Positions 51,201 through 63,600 of a stretch of 64,000 nt of DNA are shown here, one piece after another. Both the position numbers and the translations under genes were made by a program. Every line of letters begins with the position of its first letter. Position 1 is the stretch's first letter. Source of the DNA: an uncultured Planctomycetaceae bacterium (GTDB taxonomy: Bacteria; Planctomycetota; Planctomycetia; Planctomycetales; Planctomycetaceae); assembly GCA_903896675.1 (NCBI GenBank), contig CAITYU010000087.1:1-64000 (forward strand), in the 5' to 3' direction. The notes under the pieces were generated by a model, which was given only the letters and a program-made list of their open reading frames with translations, did not search any database and had not been told where the DNA came from.

Positions 51201-51475
51201 AACTCCCGCCTCCCGTTGAATCGCCCTGCCCCCCGAAACAGTCCCCCAAAACACTGCACAACGCCCGAAAAATTCGGCGGGCCCACACCACAGTCACGCC
51301 ACGCAGTCACTCCGATTTTCCGGAACCGCACCATCCCCCGCAGGTTCCTGCCTGGAATTCACAGCCTGCCGGATACGGTATTGAACAGTCAACTGAATTG
51401 CGAGAGCATCCGTTTGCGGATAACCTCCCCCGGAATTCCCGAAATTCTCCATCAGGTCATCGGAACGTCCGATTC

Positions 51476-53440
51476 ATGAGTGATTCTTCAGGCAAGCCCG
51501 GAAACTCCGGTAATCAAAAGCCCCAAAGCCCCCCCGGGGGCGACCCCCGCAGGGTCAACTTCAGCTCCATGACGCTGGTCCTGCTCGTGGCTGCAGTGCT
51601 CGTTTCCATCTTCACATGGACCAGTCTGCCCAAAAACCACGGCAACACCGTTCCATACTCGTTCTTCTACAGCCAGTTGCAGAAGGATCAGGTCCGCAAC
51701 GTAACCTTCCACGGCGACATGCTGATCGGACGCTGGAAACAGATCCCCACAGACACCCCCGAAGGCGTTACCGGGACACTCGTCGAGCAATTCAATACGG
51801 CACTGCCTTCGGTACAACTTCCGGAACTCGAACCGGAACTGCGGAAACGCAATGTGCAGTTCAATTCCGTGCCCGTCACCGATGTCGGACTGGGCAACCT
51901 CTTCTTCTGGGTCCTCCTGCCACTGCTCTTCGTGTTCCTGATGTGGAACATGATGCGGCGATCAGCCGATCCATTCGGCGCCGGCGGTATGATGGGGGGC
52001 TTCATTCGCAGCCCCGCTCGAAGGTTTGAAAAAAATGACAAATCCGCAAAATTCGACGATGTCGCCGGTTTGAAATCCGCCAAACAGGACCTCCAGGAAG
52101 TTGTTGATTTCCTCCGCGACCCCGGTCGCTTCACGCGACTCGGCGCAAAAATTCCCAAGGGAGTCCTGCTGGTCGGTCCTCCCGGTACCGGAAAAACCCT
52201 GCTGGCCCGGGCCACCGCAGGTGAGGCCGGAGTCCCGTTCTTCTCAATCAATGGCTCCGAATTCATTCAGATGTTCGTCGGCGTCGGTGCCACGCGCGTT
52301 CGAGACCTCTTCAAGACCGCACGCGAAGCGGCCCCCTGCATCGTCTTCATCGATGAAATCGACGCGGTGGGCCGGGTCCGCGGGGCCGGTGTCGGCGGCG
52401 GTCACGATGAACGCGAACAGACTCTCAACCAGATTCTCAGTGAAATGGACGGCTTTCAGCAGGGTGAAACCGTCATCGTTCTGGCTGCCACAAATCGCCA
52501 CGATGTACTCGACCCCGCACTGCTGCGACCCGGTCGGTTTGATCGCCATGTCACCGTCGACCTGCCCGCACGCGAGGGACGATTGGGAATCCTGCGAGTC
52601 CACACCCGCAAAGTGCCACTGCACGATGATGTCGATCTGGAAGTCCTGTCCCGCACCACCATGGGTTTCAGCGGAGCAGAACTCGAAAAACTCGTTAATG
52701 AGTCCGCACTCAAAGCCGCACGCGAAAACAAAAAACGCGTCGAGATGAGCGACTTCAGATACGCCATCGATATCGTCACCATGGGTGCACCACGCGACGA
52801 AAAAGTCGAACAGTCCGAAAAGGAACTCACCGCATGGCATGAAGCCGGACACGCTGTCCTCGCATGGGCTCAGGAAGGCATCGACCCGGTCCACAAGGTT
52901 TCCATCGTGCCTCGCGGTCGAAGCCTCGGTGTCACACTTGTCATGCCCGAAAGTGAAATTCATAACCTCGGCGAACGAAGACTGAAAGCCCGCATCGTCA
53001 TGATGATGGGTGGACGAGCCGCAGAGAAGATGATCTTCAACGAGTACTCCGCCGGAGCACAGAACGATATCGAACAGTCCACCTCGCTCGCACGACGCAT
53101 GGTGGCACGCTGGGGCATGTCAGAAATCATCGGCCCCGTTTCCTTCAAACAGTCCGAAGAACACCCGTTTCTCGGGAAGGAAATGCACACCTATCGCGAA
53201 TTCAGCGAAGAAACCACCAGACAGATCGACAGCGAAGTACAAAGAATCATCAAGGAATCTGAACACCGCGCCATCGAACTGCTGACCCAGTACCGCGATC
53301 AGATGAATCGACTCGTCCACGCCCTGCTGGAATCCGAAGACCTCGTCAGAGAGCAGATCGAGCAGATTCTCGGACCTCGCCCCTTCCCCACAAACCCAGC
53401 CACCTCCGCAATCCCGGAAAACTCAACAGCAGGTGATTGA
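51476..53440 (+). CDS. ftsH: ATP-dependent zinc metalloprotease FtsH
   Basis: [37 protein letters not shown] region [10 protein letters not shown]. Confidence 0.97.
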   Translation: MSDSSGKPGNSGNQKPQSPPGGDPRRVNFSSMTLVLLVAAVLVSIFTWTSLPKNHGNTVPYSFFYSQLQKDQVRNVTFHGDMLIGRWKQIPTDTPEGVTGTLVEQFNTALPSVQLPELEPELRKRNVQFNSVPVTDVGLGNLFFWVLLPLLFVFLMWNMMRRSADPFGAGGMMGGFIRSPARRFEKNDKSAKFDDVAGLKSAKQDLQEVVDFLRDPGRFTRLGAKIPKGVLLVGPPGTGKTLLARATAGEAGVPFFSINGSEFIQMFVGVGATRVRDLFKTAREAAPCIVFIDEIDAVGRVRGAGVGGGHDEREQTLNQILSEMDGFQQGETVIVLAATNRHDVLDPALLRPGRFDRHVTVDLPAREGRLGILRVHTRKVPLHDDVDLEVLSRTTMGFSGAELEKLVNESALKAARENKKRVEMSDFRYAIDIVTMGAPRDEKVEQSEKELTAWHEAGHAVLAWAQEGIDPVHKVSIVPRGRSLGVTLVMPESEIHNLGERRLKARIVMMMGGRAAEKMIFNEYSAGAQNDIEQSTSLARRMVARWGMSEIIGPVSFKQSEEHPFLGKEMHTYREFSEETTRQIDSEVQRIIKESEHRAIELLTQYRDQMNRLVHALLESEDLVREQIEQILGPRPFPTNPATSAIPENSTAGD

Positions 53441-53469
53441 TCCGGCAGGTCTCGCCAGGAAACGCAGCC

Positions 53470-53904
53470 ATGACGGTCTGGATTCAAAGGCAACTCCTGC
53501 TGCCGGAAATGCCCCGTGGATGTCACCTGATTACCGCGCATGTGCTCCGCGAACTTCCGGAACTGTCGCTCTGCAGTGTGGGCCTCCTGCACATCTTCAT
53601 CCAGCATACCTCCGCATCCCTCACAATCAATGAGAATGCTGATCCGGATGTCCGCACTGACCTCAATCAGGCTCTGAACCAGCTGGCACCCGAAAACGCC
53701 CACTGGACACACACCTGCGAAGGTCCTGATGACATGCCCGCACACGTCAAACACTCACTGCTGGGAGCCTCACTCTCCATACCCGTTGCAGATCACAGAC
53801 TCCTGCTGGGAACATGGCAGGGAATCTGCCTCTGCGAACACCGCAACCGCGGAGGTCGACGAAACCTGATCCTCACGCTCCACGGCGACCTGGAGAGCCG
53901 CTGA
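53470..53904 (+). CDS. YjbQ-family protein
   Basis: LHIFIQHTSASLTINENADPDVRTDL; WTHTCEGPDDMPAHVKHSLLGASLSIPV; LGTWQGICLCEHR. Confidence 0.92.
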   Translation: MTVWIQRQLLLPEMPRGCHLITAHVLRELPELSLCSVGLLHIFIQHTSASLTINENADPDVRTDLNQALNQLAPENAHWTHTCEGPDDMPAHVKHSLLGASLSIPVADHRLLLGTWQGICLCEHRNRGGRRNLILTLHGDLESR

Positions 53905-54525
53905 ATGGCCAAGGTCTATTTCTACTACTCCTCCATGAATGCCGGCAAATCCACCACTCTGCTGCAGGCGGCATGGAATTATCGAGAACGAGGCATGCAG
54001 CCGCTGCTGCTCACACCCCGATTAAACACCCGCGACGGGCTCGGGAAAATTGCCTCACGCATCGGCCTTGAGGCCAACGCACACTCATTCAGCGAAAATG
54101 ACTCGCTGATCGAAATCTTTCGCGGTCAGCATCGCAGCACTCCCATCGCCTGCGTCTTCGTCGATGAAGCTCAGTTCCTCACTCGCCGACAGGTCTCTGA
54201 ACTCTGCCGCATCGCAGATGATGAATCCGTTCCGGTACTCGCCTACGGTCTACGGACAGATTTTCAGGGTGCACTCTTCGAGGGCAGCCAGTACCTGCTT
54301 GCGTGGGCTGACGTGCTGTCAGAAATCAAAACCGTCTGCCACTGCGGACGCAAAGCCACAATGGTCCTCCGAATCGATGCCAGTGGCAGACCTGTCAGAG
54401 CCGGTGAGCAGATTCAGATCGGCGGCAACGAAAGCTACGTGTCCGTCTGCCGCAGACACTTCCACCAGGGCCTCGCCGAACGCTCCGAACCTCAACTGCC
54501 CTTCAACGACCTCGATGATGACTGA
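53905..54525 (+). CDS. tdk: Thymidine kinase
   Basis: [54 protein letters not shown]-terminal zinc ligands. Confidence 0.95.
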   Translation: MAKVYFYYSSMNAGKSTTLLQAAWNYRERGMQPLLLTPRLNTRDGLGKIASRIGLEANAHSFSENDSLIEIFRGQHRSTPIACVFVDEAQFLTRRQVSELCRIADDESVPVLAYGLRTDFQGALFEGSQYLLAWADVLSEIKTVCHCGRKATMVLRIDASGRPVRAGEQIQIGGNESYVSVCRRHFHQGLAERSEPQLPFNDLDDD

Positions 54526-54851
54526 ACGGTAACCACCTGTGCAGCCTGTACACTATGCGCATTTCATGAGCACATGTTGCACAATTATTCACGACCATGA
54601 AAAACTTGTTACGGACAAATCGTGAGTACCGTCAGCTTCGTTACTCCTTGACACCACGATTCGGCATTTTCTGCCCCTCCGTCGAATTCCGGCAAATTCC
54701 GCTGCAGTCGCCTGGCGATACCTCAGGGGCACGCCTGCCGGAATACTGAAACGCAGCTTCCACAGGCAGCGCAGGGCGTTGTCTGCACAATCGATGCATT
54801 TGCGTTTGCTCCGAGTTTCCCCCCCTGAATTTGTTTTCGGAAGACAGCATC

Positions 54852-56060
54852 ATGAATCCTCGTACGCTGATCGGAGTTTCGCTGCTCGCGGGACTCGCGG
54901 TGGTCTTTTTCGGGATGCAGATCCTGATGGTCGGCCCGCTGCAGGGACGCCTGCAGAACATTCAGGCCAGACTTGACCAGTCCGACCGCAGCATGAACAA
55001 GCTCGTCAACAGCAGCTCAGCCGCAGCTCAAACCAATGATCTGCTGTCGGCACTTGATCAGCAGGCCAGCAGCATCGAAAAACTGAGCAGGAATATTGCT
55101 GACATCCAGGCCCTTCGACACACCATCTCCACTGAAGGGGTGGCCGCAATTGATGCCATGCAGGCAGTCGAGCAGATCGCTGCTGTTCAGGACCGTCTGA
55201 TCGCCGAAAACGAAAGCACCGCTCGTGCCCTGGATGCAGTTGATGGACTCGAATCACTGCGACGGTCGATCCTCGAAGGCAGCGCTGCCACCGAAGTTGC
55301 TGACTCAGCCCTCAGCGGCATGAAAGCACTGCAGGAACGCCTGATCGCTGCTTCAAACGGTTACGAACAGGCCAGCAACAGCATCACGCGAATGAGCAAT
55401 CTCACCGAACGCATCATCGCTGAAGACAGGACAATCGAGCAGGCCGCCGCGGATTTCGACAGATTCCTGCAGTTCCGCGACTCAGTCACCGCCGCCGCAA
55501 ATGATCTGGACACAGCAAAAGCCGGTGTGGTTGCCTTCACTGATCTGAAGAATTCCGTGATCGCAGCGGCCGGCGATCTCCCGGCCGCCCGCACTGCCGC
55601 TGACGCTTCCGCGGAAATCACCAGCATCCTCAGCCAGCAGTCGCAGCAGGTCGTCACCGCTCAGCAGAATCTCACCCTGCTGCTTTCGATTCAGGACGCC
55701 CTCGCCGCCGGCACCGAGCAGGTCGCCAGCGCAGTACAGAACCTTGAAATCCTTGACGAATTCCAGCACGAAGCCGCCCGACACATCAACTCCCTCGAAG
55801 TCCTCCGCCGGACTCTGATGGAAATCGCTTTGATGGAATCCAGCATTGCCCGGGTCGCTGGTGTCATTCAGCCGCTGACCGAAATCGTGAATCTGCGGCG
55901 ACTCGGTGATGATGAAGTTCGCGAAGCCGCTCGCGTCGTACTCGATCGTCGTAATAGTCGCGTCAGCCGCGTCGACAGCGATGCTGACGCTGTGCAGAAG
56001 CCTGCCAGCGAAACAGACGGCAACGTACCGACCCCGGTTGAAACTGCACCGGCCAACTGA
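54852..56060 (+). CDS. Membrane-anchored coiled-coil protein
   Basis: N-term TM LIGVSLLAGLAVVFFGMQILMVG then long Ala/Gln/Glu-rich helical segments with repeated (L/I)xxxxAAxxLxxA pattern. Confidence 0.75.
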   Translation: MNPRTLIGVSLLAGLAVVFFGMQILMVGPLQGRLQNIQARLDQSDRSMNKLVNSSSAAAQTNDLLSALDQQASSIEKLSRNIADIQALRHTISTEGVAAIDAMQAVEQIAAVQDRLIAENESTARALDAVDGLESLRRSILEGSAATEVADSALSGMKALQERLIAASNGYEQASNSITRMSNLTERIIAEDRTIEQAAADFDRFLQFRDSVTAAANDLDTAKAGVVAFTDLKNSVIAAAGDLPAARTAADASAEITSILSQQSQQVVTAQQNLTLLLSIQDALAAGTEQVASAVQNLEILDEFQHEAARHINSLEVLRRTLMEIALMESSIARVAGVIQPLTEIVNLRRLGDDEVREAARVVLDRRNSRVSRVDSDADAVQKPASETDGNVPTPVETAPAN

Positions 56061-56090
56061 ATCACTCATTCGCCGGTCTGAAATGAAGCA

Positions 56091-56123
56091 GGGCCCTGCC
56101 GGATCTGATCCGACAGGGCCCTC
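56091..56123. terminator. Terminator-like hairpin between convergent genes
   Basis: agggccctgccggat-ctg-atccgacagggccct (one mismatch). Confidence 0.65.
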
Positions 56124-56153
56124 TCTGCTTGAACTAACTCGACAGTACTGCCG

Positions 56154-57515
56154 TCAGTTGTTCAGTCCGTTTCCGCCCAGACCCCACAGGAAGTTGAACT
56201 GGATCAGGCTCAGGAACACATTCCCGACCTCTTCACCCAGTGTGTACTTCAGGACGATGAAGTCCTTCGGCTGAATCAGAATCCGTTCACCCGGATTCGT
56301 CAGGGCTCGATTCAGATTCACCTTGATCGCGATCTGGCTGCCACAGGGCAGTTCACGGATGATGATCGCCTGCGAAGGCTGGCAGAAGCCACCACCACCA
56401 CCGCCGCCGCCGCCACGCCCCATCCCGCCACCACCCATGCCACCACCGCCACCACCGCCACCACCGATGGCCATCACGCCAGTGCCAGCGCTGCCCAGCG
56501 GACCACGAGCCAGCGAGATCGCGCCAAGAATATCCAGATCCTTGTCACGAGGCAGAGGATACTCGCCACCACCCAGCACACCCGCGGTGTAGAAGGTCTC
56601 TTCGTCGCGACTGCGGATAATCACAATGTCGCCTTCGGACAGAATCACGTCATCCTGACTGAACTTCGGCGGGTTGGCCGGGTCGTACCGCAGGGGTACT
56701 CGAGTCACACTCGGCGGATCCGGCAGCGGTGCCTCACTGCAGAAACAGTTGTCCTGACAGTTATCCTGACAGATCTGGTTCAGTACCGAGTCGGCATCGA
56801 CACCGGCCTGATACATGCCACGGTAAATCATGATCTCGTTTCTTGCGTCTGTGCCAGGCATACCGCCTGTGGCCCCCAACGCATGCAGTACGTCGTTTTC
56901 ATAGGCCGGCAGGTCAACCACCTGTCCCGTCCCGCGCTTCGTCACACCCTGCTGTCCGCCCGCCTCTTCGCGAATCACCATCACTCGCACCTTACGCTGC
57001 TGTATCAGCGTCACAATGATGCTCTCTTCACCCTCGCGAATGATCGGCTCGGGGTAGATGTAGGCCATCTTGATGGCGTTGGACGCCTCGACCAGCGACA
57101 TCCCCTTCACATTGATCGGATCAATGATCGGCAGCGAAAGCGTCCCGTCCTCTCGAACCGGAACCGGCAGACCCACCGCCGGCGGACGATTGCCGTCTTC
57201 CGGGAAATGAATCGGAGGCAGCTCCTCCTCGCTCCCCAGCACACCCTTGATGTAAACCCCCAGTACGTCGCCGGGACCCAGCAGATAGGATTCCGGAGGA
57301 TCCTGGCGGAGCCTCAGCAGCGAGATATCCTTGTAGTTGTCCTTCCGGTCAACCATCAGAATCTCTTTCGGGACTCTGGCCACCGGGATCGCATCAATCT
57401 CCCGATCCATCAGACAGCCCGTCTGCACCAGACAGGCCAGAGCGACCAGTCCCAGCAGGCTGGACCGACCGTCTCTTCCTCCATACTTACCCTGCTGTGC
57501 TGCACTTGCTGACAT
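56154..57515 (-). CDS. Polysaccharide export lipoprotein (Wza-like, SLBB)
   Basis: Lipobox LVQTGC; YLLGPGDVLGVYIKGVLG; DGTLSLPIIDPINVKGMSLVEASNAIKMAY; DFIVLKYT. Confidence 0.88.
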   Translation of the reverse strand: MSASAAQQGKYGGRDGRSSLLGLVALACLVQTGCLMDREIDAIPVARVPKEILMVDRKDNYKDISLLRLRQDPPESYLLGPGDVLGVYIKGVLGSEEELPPIHFPEDGNRPPAVGLPVPVREDGTLSLPIIDPINVKGMSLVEASNAIKMAYIYPEPIIREGEESIIVTLIQQRKVRVMVIREEAGGQQGVTKRGTGQVVDLPAYENDVLHALGATGGMPGTDARNEIMIYRGMYQAGVDADSVLNQICQDNCQDNCFCSEAPLPDPPSVTRVPLRYDPANPPKFSQDDVILSEGDIVIIRSRDEETFYTAGVLGGGEYPLPRDKDLDILGAISLARGPLGSAGTGVMAIGGGGGGGGGMGGGGMGRGGGGGGGGGFCQPSQAIIIRELPCGSQIAIKVNLNRALTNPGERILIQPKDFIVLKYTLGEEVGNVFLSLIQFNFLWGLGGNGLNN

Positions 57516-57659
57516 TTTCTCTGCCTCCCTGTAACCTGACTCTGCATCGCAGCTCGCCACTGCCTGCAGTCTGATGTCTTCCCTGATCAATCTGATTCAT
57601 CAAAGCGTCACGCTGAATCACAGCGCCGGCCGGTACACTCGCGGACCACCCCGCAATCA

Positions 57660-58253
57660 TCAGTTCCCTTCGTAGGGTCGCGTCGCTGATGGTGATGTGC
57701 CCGGAGTCGGTGGCATGTCCTCGCCCGCAGGAACTGCAGGATCCACATCCATCTCATCCGTCTGCGGCAACAGGCCACCCTCCGGAGTCGGAGTGTTCTG
57801 CAGACTGTTGAAGCATTCCGGATTCACCGGAGCATTCTTCGAAATCAGGTTCGCTCGAGCCGTCGGTGAGATCGGCAGCACACCCATGCCACCCATCCCG
57901 TCCTGCTGAGCCGCCAGCGCACCATGAGAATACCCGTCAAACCACGAATTGATACGGCCGCGACCGTTCGTTGTTTCATAACTGGGCTTCCAGTAGGCTC
58001 GCGGTGGAAGCGTCGGCTGACAGCCACCGCCACCCTCCAGAATGTTCCGGTAGCCCGCTTTGAAACCCTTCGCAAAGTCCCACGGATGATTCAGCTCGTC
58101 ATAACACCACGACCACTCGCCCCACGCCTTCTGGGCCAGAATCTGATTCCGCAGATCCGTTTCGGTCCGAATGATCCCGTCGCTGATACTGCTGCAGCCG
58201 GCGGCCGAAAGAAACAGCAGTGCCAGCCATTTTCCTGTGGATCGCATAGTCAT
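57660..58253 (-). CDS. Putative lipoprotein, hypothetical
   Basis: MTMRSTGKWLALLFLSAAGCSSI lipobox; WYDELNHPWDFAKGFKAGYRNILEGG-like conserved planctomycete-type segment. Confidence 0.7.
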   Translation of the reverse strand: MTMRSTGKWLALLFLSAAGCSSISDGIIRTETDLRNQILAQKAWGEWSWCYDELNHPWDFAKGFKAGYRNILEGGGGCQPTLPPRAYWKPSYETTNGRGRINSWFDGYSHGALAAQQDGMGGMGVLPISPTARANLISKNAPVNPECFNSLQNTPTPEGGLLPQTDEMDVDPAVPAGEDMPPTPGTSPSATRPYEGN

Positions 58254-58314
58254 TTGAACTTCCCCCTCGTTATTCACTCTCCGCAGAGCGGAGCCTGTTC
58301 CAGAATCCGTCAGA

Positions 58315-59535
58315 CTACTTCTCTGCTGTCAACTCTGATCGATTCAGCGTCGCTGTCGCCGCATCACGCACATCCTGACTGGAATCCTTCTCAGACAGGT
58401 CCCGCAATTTCGTCAGCTGCGACTCAGACAGCGGGCAGAAATCACCCAGTGTCAGGGCCGCGGATGCACGCACGTCCTCACTCGCTGATCCCAGACACGA
58501 CTCCAATGCCCGCAGGCAACAGTCACGGCTGTCCATCGCAGTGAAATATCTCAGCATCGTGATCGCCTGAACCTGCTCCGCAGGCTGCCCCTTCTCGGCC
58601 ATCACGCTCAGACGCTCGGCTGATGCACCGGTCAGCTCGCCCCGCTGGACCTGAGAATCCAGAGCAGCCAGCAGGACATCAACAGGTACACCCTGATCGG
58701 CCACCACCTTCTCCAGCGCGTCCCTCACTCCGGTGTCCGCAGCAGGACACTCGCCCAGCAGCGTTGCTGCCAGACTCTTCGCCTCGTTGCTCTCACCCTG
58801 CTGCAGCCCCTGAATCAACAAACCCGCACTCGCTTCCGGGGCGTCAGCCGCCTTCAGCAGTGCGTCCAGACTTACAGGACCCGACTGCGTCGCAGAGACG
58901 GCTCGCACAGGAATCGTCGGCTTCTCCGCCACCACGGCTGCTGCAGATGCCATGGACTTCGCTGCTGCCGTGCCCGACACTACCTCCTGAACAAATGGCT
59001 CTGGCTGGGCAACCACCGCTGCCGTCGCCGGCGCTGCAACCTTTGCCGGCTCTGCAGCAGGAATCACAGCCGGTTTCTCAATCGCACCGGACGCTGGCTC
59101 AGCGGTCGGTGCAGAGATCGGCTGCACTGCCTTCACTGCAGCAGGGCTGGCAGCAGGCCGAGCCACCACCGCAGTGCCCGCCCTTTGACCCACACCACTC
59201 ACAACCGTCCGAGACGGCTGCCTCGGTACCGTGGTCACCACCGCAGTGCCCGAACCATCTCCCCGACGCTTCGACTGCACGTCCGCCAGATGCTGCCGAA
59301 TCGCCGCATTCTGAGGGTTCTTTTTCAGCGCCCCCCGATACATCGACTCGGCCTTGTCCAACTGTCCCTGCCGCTCGAAAACCTGAGCAATCGCCAGCAT
59401 GCGATCCGCTGACGCCTGACGCGCCGAGCTCGCAGGCTCGTAGTCACCCATCAGGGCGCTCGCGGCAGAACATCCGATGCCGGACGCCACCAGCATTCCA
59501 CCAAGCAACAGCACCACGGGCCGCCTGAATCTCAT
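58315..59535 (-). CDS. Putative lipoprotein with TPR and HEAT-like repeats
   Basis: LLGGMLVASGIGCSAAS lipobox; AQVFERQGQLDKAESMYRGALKKNPQNAAIRQHLADV (TPR); SASEDVRASAALTLGDF (HEAT). Confidence 0.75.
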   Translation of the reverse strand: MRFRRPVVLLLGGMLVASGIGCSAASALMGDYEPASSARQASADRMLAIAQVFERQGQLDKAESMYRGALKKNPQNAAIRQHLADVQSKRRGDGSGTAVVTTVPRQPSRTVVSGVGQRAGTAVVARPAASPAAVKAVQPISAPTAEPASGAIEKPAVIPAAEPAKVAAPATAAVVAQPEPFVQEVVSGTAAAKSMASAAAVVAEKPTIPVRAVSATQSGPVSLDALLKAADAPEASAGLLIQGLQQGESNEAKSLAATLLGECPAADTGVRDALEKVVADQGVPVDVLLAALDSQVQRGELTGASAERLSVMAEKGQPAEQVQAITMLRYFTAMDSRDCCLRALESCLGSASEDVRASAALTLGDFCPLSESQLTKLRDLSEKDSSQDVRDAATATLNRSELTAEK

Positions 59536-59880
59536 TTGTACTCCCCCCACAGCCACGTGAATCCGCGGCGTGTCGCTGCACTTCGAACGCAGCGCGGGCA
59601 ATTTCCCCCGAAATCACCCGCTGCACTCAGGTCTGTCACCGCCCGGATGCCAATCCACCCGGGACAATCGCCAATAGCACGACAACAGACTCTATCCCTC
59701 TCATTCATCGGACTGTCACAATGCCTGGCCTTGTTTTTTTTTGCAAAATGTGCACGAACGGCGTATTCCACCCCAACTTGAATTCACGCCCGCGTTCTGA
59801 CAACAATCTCTCAAGTTCAATCGGCAGAGACACTCACACCCGGCACCCCCTCCACTCCCTCACAAACACTGACCCCCAGC

Positions 59881-60612
59881 ATGTACCGCGCACTCAATCC
59901 CGAAAAAACCATCCAAACCCTGCAAACACTCGGAAAACGCATCGATGAACGGTTCCCCGGAGCCAGCCTCGGAAACGTCTGCCGAGAACTCCTGCAGATC
60001 GCTCGCGAGACTCATGACCGAGTCAACTGGACCGCACGCAGCCTCCCGTGGATCCGCGCAGGCGTCTGCTCCGTCATCGTTGCCGCCATCGCTGCCGTCT
60101 GGTTCGCAGTCCGCTACATCAAACTGCAGGGACAACCGGAACTCGAAGAACTCGACGCCGGCTTCAATGTGCTGATCCTCTTCGGAGCATCCCTGTTCTT
60201 CCTGCTGTCACTCGAATCACGCATCAAGCGACACCACATCCTGCAGGCTCTCCACGAACTCCGCTCCATCTCACACGTCATCGACATGCACCAGCTCACC
60301 AAGGATCCCAGTCAACTCCTCGGATCGGCAGAACTGCGCACCGCATCCTCACCCACACGATCACTCACACCATTCCTGTTGACTCGCTACCTCGACTACT
60401 GCAGCGAACTGCTGTCGCTCGTCGGAAAACTGGCCGCCCTCTACGCCCAAAGCACTTCTGACCCCGTCGTACTGCAGGCCGTCAATGATATCGAACAGCT
60501 CACCAACGGACTGGCTCGCAAAATCTGGCAGAAAATCATGATGCTCGATGACGACGTCACCGCCACACCCGGCGAACCCGCCCGCAGCCACATTCAGCAA
60601 CCTGCAGACTGA
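59881..60612 (+). CDS. Two-TM membrane protein, hypothetical
   Basis: VCSVIVAAIAAVWFAVRYI and FNVLILFGASLFFLLSLE TM segments with a downstream cytosolic domain. Confidence 0.65.
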   Translation: MYRALNPEKTIQTLQTLGKRIDERFPGASLGNVCRELLQIARETHDRVNWTARSLPWIRAGVCSVIVAAIAAVWFAVRYIKLQGQPELEELDAGFNVLILFGASLFFLLSLESRIKRHHILQALHELRSISHVIDMHQLTKDPSQLLGSAELRTASSPTRSLTPFLLTRYLDYCSELLSLVGKLAALYAQSTSDPVVLQAVNDIEQLTNGLARKIWQKIMMLDDDVTATPGEPARSHIQQPAD

Positions 60613-60621
60613 ATCCAGCCC

Positions 60622-63600
60622 CTAACGAATCGGCACTCGCTTCATCGAATAAAAGCCCTCGACCGGCCAGAATTGCCGCACCGTCGCCGACTCCTGCGAT
60701 AGTCGGATTTCATACAGATGCCCCGACTGATGCTCGCCGGTTCGCAGCAGCAGACTACGCCCATCATCCCGCATCTCAACACCCGTGACCCGGACCTGCC
60801 GACGCTCACTGTCCGCCGTTGCATAACTGCCCTTCCACACACGCGTCGCTGACTGCACATCCCAGTCCTCCGGCCTGCCACCAATCCCGCCCGGCAAACG
60901 CTCAAAAAAATCCACCTCAAATCCGCCCGATACTGCACGGATTTCCCTGATCCCATTCAGCCTGCCACCCGTCGGACGCAGAACTTCCAGACATCCAGTA
61001 TTCCCCGCACCCTGCCAGCCACTGTCACGAATACTGCCGATCCACAAACCCCCGTCGGCAGAGAAACCACAGGCAATCGGACCCAGCAGTTCCGACTGCT
61101 CACCCGCCCCGGGCAAACGACTGAATCGATAACATGCCCCCTGCATCACACCGTCAACTTCCTGCAGCGAAAAACGGATCAGACACTGAGTATCATACTC
61201 GCAACCCACACACTGACCCGCCAGATCCCTGACCGGATAGTCCCGCGGAAAAAATGCCACAGCGTTCACACTGCGAGTCCACGGATGCGGAATCATCAGC
61301 GCCGGAGACTCCGCAACCACCCCCTCGGCTGTGTCATGCCGCGACGGAACTCCATAATGTCGCCCCCGCTGCAGATGATTCAGCTCGTTCCACGTGTTCT
61401 GCACCCCCTGGTTGTCCGTGGCAAACAACCGATCCCGATCATCCACAGCCAGACCCATCGGAAACCGCATCGAATACGCAAACGGCTCAATCCGGCCACT
61501 CGCATCCAGACGCAGTACCGTCCCACGCCAGCGGTCGTTGTCCGCTGCACGCCCCTTCTGAGAATAATCACTGCCCAGACCCACATACAGATCACCCCGG
61601 CTGTCCCGCACCAGACCCGCCGTCCAGTCATGATAGTCATCACTGTAACCCCAGCCCGCAGCCAGCACTGTAAACTCATCCGCACGCCCGTCAGCATCCC
61701 GATCTCGCAAACGCAGCACCTCCGGCTTGTGCGACACCAGCAGATCATTGCCATCCGCCACGACCCCGTAAGGCGCCGCAAGCCCCTCGGCAAATAACAC
61801 CGGACTGTCCGGCAAACCATCCCCATCACTGTCCGACAGCACCCACACCTGACCCTTCAGCGATGTCAGCGCCAGACGACCGTCCGGTAACCACGCCAGC
61901 GCCGTGGGCATGATCCCCGCCGGCAGCGATAATCGCTGACCTCCGAAACCAGGCACCGACCGCAATTCCTCCTCCCTCGTCAACAGCGGAGGAATCACAG
62001 GCAGCGGAAGCGGCTGCGGCAATTCCTGCTCCAGCCCCAGCCTCCAGCCCACAACCTCCCCCTCGACCAGTTGCGGCCAGCCACCCGCAGAACGACGCTC
62101 GGCCACCACCGCAGAATTCAGACGAATCCGCTCACCACGCCGGTCCGCTCCCCAGCCCGACAACTCCAGCACTCGACCGCTCGGAATACTCGACCCCACA
62201 ACCTGCAACTGCACGCCCGCACCACCACCACCACCCTCACTCGCCGACAATTCCATCGTCAGTTCCACCACCTCGTGCTGCTCCAGCAGACTCCAGATCG
62301 TCTGCTCACTGTGAGGCAACAGCGTCTCGGCCACTGCCGGAATTCGGCCAAAATGAAATCTCAGCCGCAACTCCACCACACGTCCCCGCACTCGCCACGA
62401 CAACAGCTCCGCTGTACGACGCTCATCTCGCACCGGCAGCAACGGCTCCCCTGTACCAGCCGCATCCAGCAGACGACAGAATACAGCATCCTCAGAACGC
62501 GACAGCAGCGGTATCCCCGCCAGATCCCAGAACCAGCTCTTGCCCTCCGTCCGCTGCCTCGCAAACTCACCAAAAGCAAGCTGCTGCAACTGCCCGCTGT
62601 CCGCGTCCAGCAGCACACTGAAACCATTGCCAAAGCCCACTGCAAAGGCTCGCGCAGTCCCCGAACCACCAGCAGCACCCTCCGCCAGAAACACGTCCCG
62701 CAATACCCGCGGACCCTCACCCCGGCCAACCGTCAGCACCTGCTCATAACGACTGGAAACCGTCGGAGGCACAAAACCAGGGTCCGCCAGCGCTGTCCAT
62801 AACACCGCAAACTGCTGATTCAAAGACTCCGCCGGATCACGCTCCAGCGGCCTGCGAATCGCCGGCATCTCAATTCCCGGCAATACCCGAATCGGATTCT
62901 GCATCCAGCGCATGAAATACCGCGAGCGCAGCCTGCGACCCATCACCAGCAAATCCGATCCCCGCGTCCCCGGTGCCACATTGCGAGGCTCAAATTTCCC
63001 GGCCCGGTGACAGGCGATGCAGTTGAATCCCGCCGCACCCGCCATCTGAGTCCCCGACACCAACTGCTCAGATGTCGCCAATGCCGGATGCTGCGGATTC
63101 AAATGCTCAAACAAATCCGCCCGCAGTGAATCCGCCTCGTCCGGAATCCGATCCTCAGCAATCATGCCCCCAGCCATCGCTGCCGCTTCACTGTCTGTCA
63201 GCGGAAATCGCGGCATCCGCACCAGCAGCCACGGCAGCCTGCGTTCCACTGACCGACCCTCAATCGTCTCCAGCAGCACTTCATCCCGCAGCCGATCACC
63301 CACCGCAGTCAATGCCGGAGGAATCAGATACTCGCTCTGGCCACGCAGATCCTCACGCCTCCCCTCAATCTCCGCTGCCCGCGCCGATAATCCCGACACC
63401 CCGTCCCGATCATGACACGCCACACAACCATTGCGACGCAGCAACAGCAATCCAGCCGCCGAATCCCGCGGCCCCGCCGGATGCAGTGGCACACGAATCG
63501 TACCCAGCCACATCCGCACCGCCTCAGACACATCACCCGACACGCGAAACTGCGGCCTCGCACCCCGACCCGATTTCTCCGCAACAGGATTCACACAACT

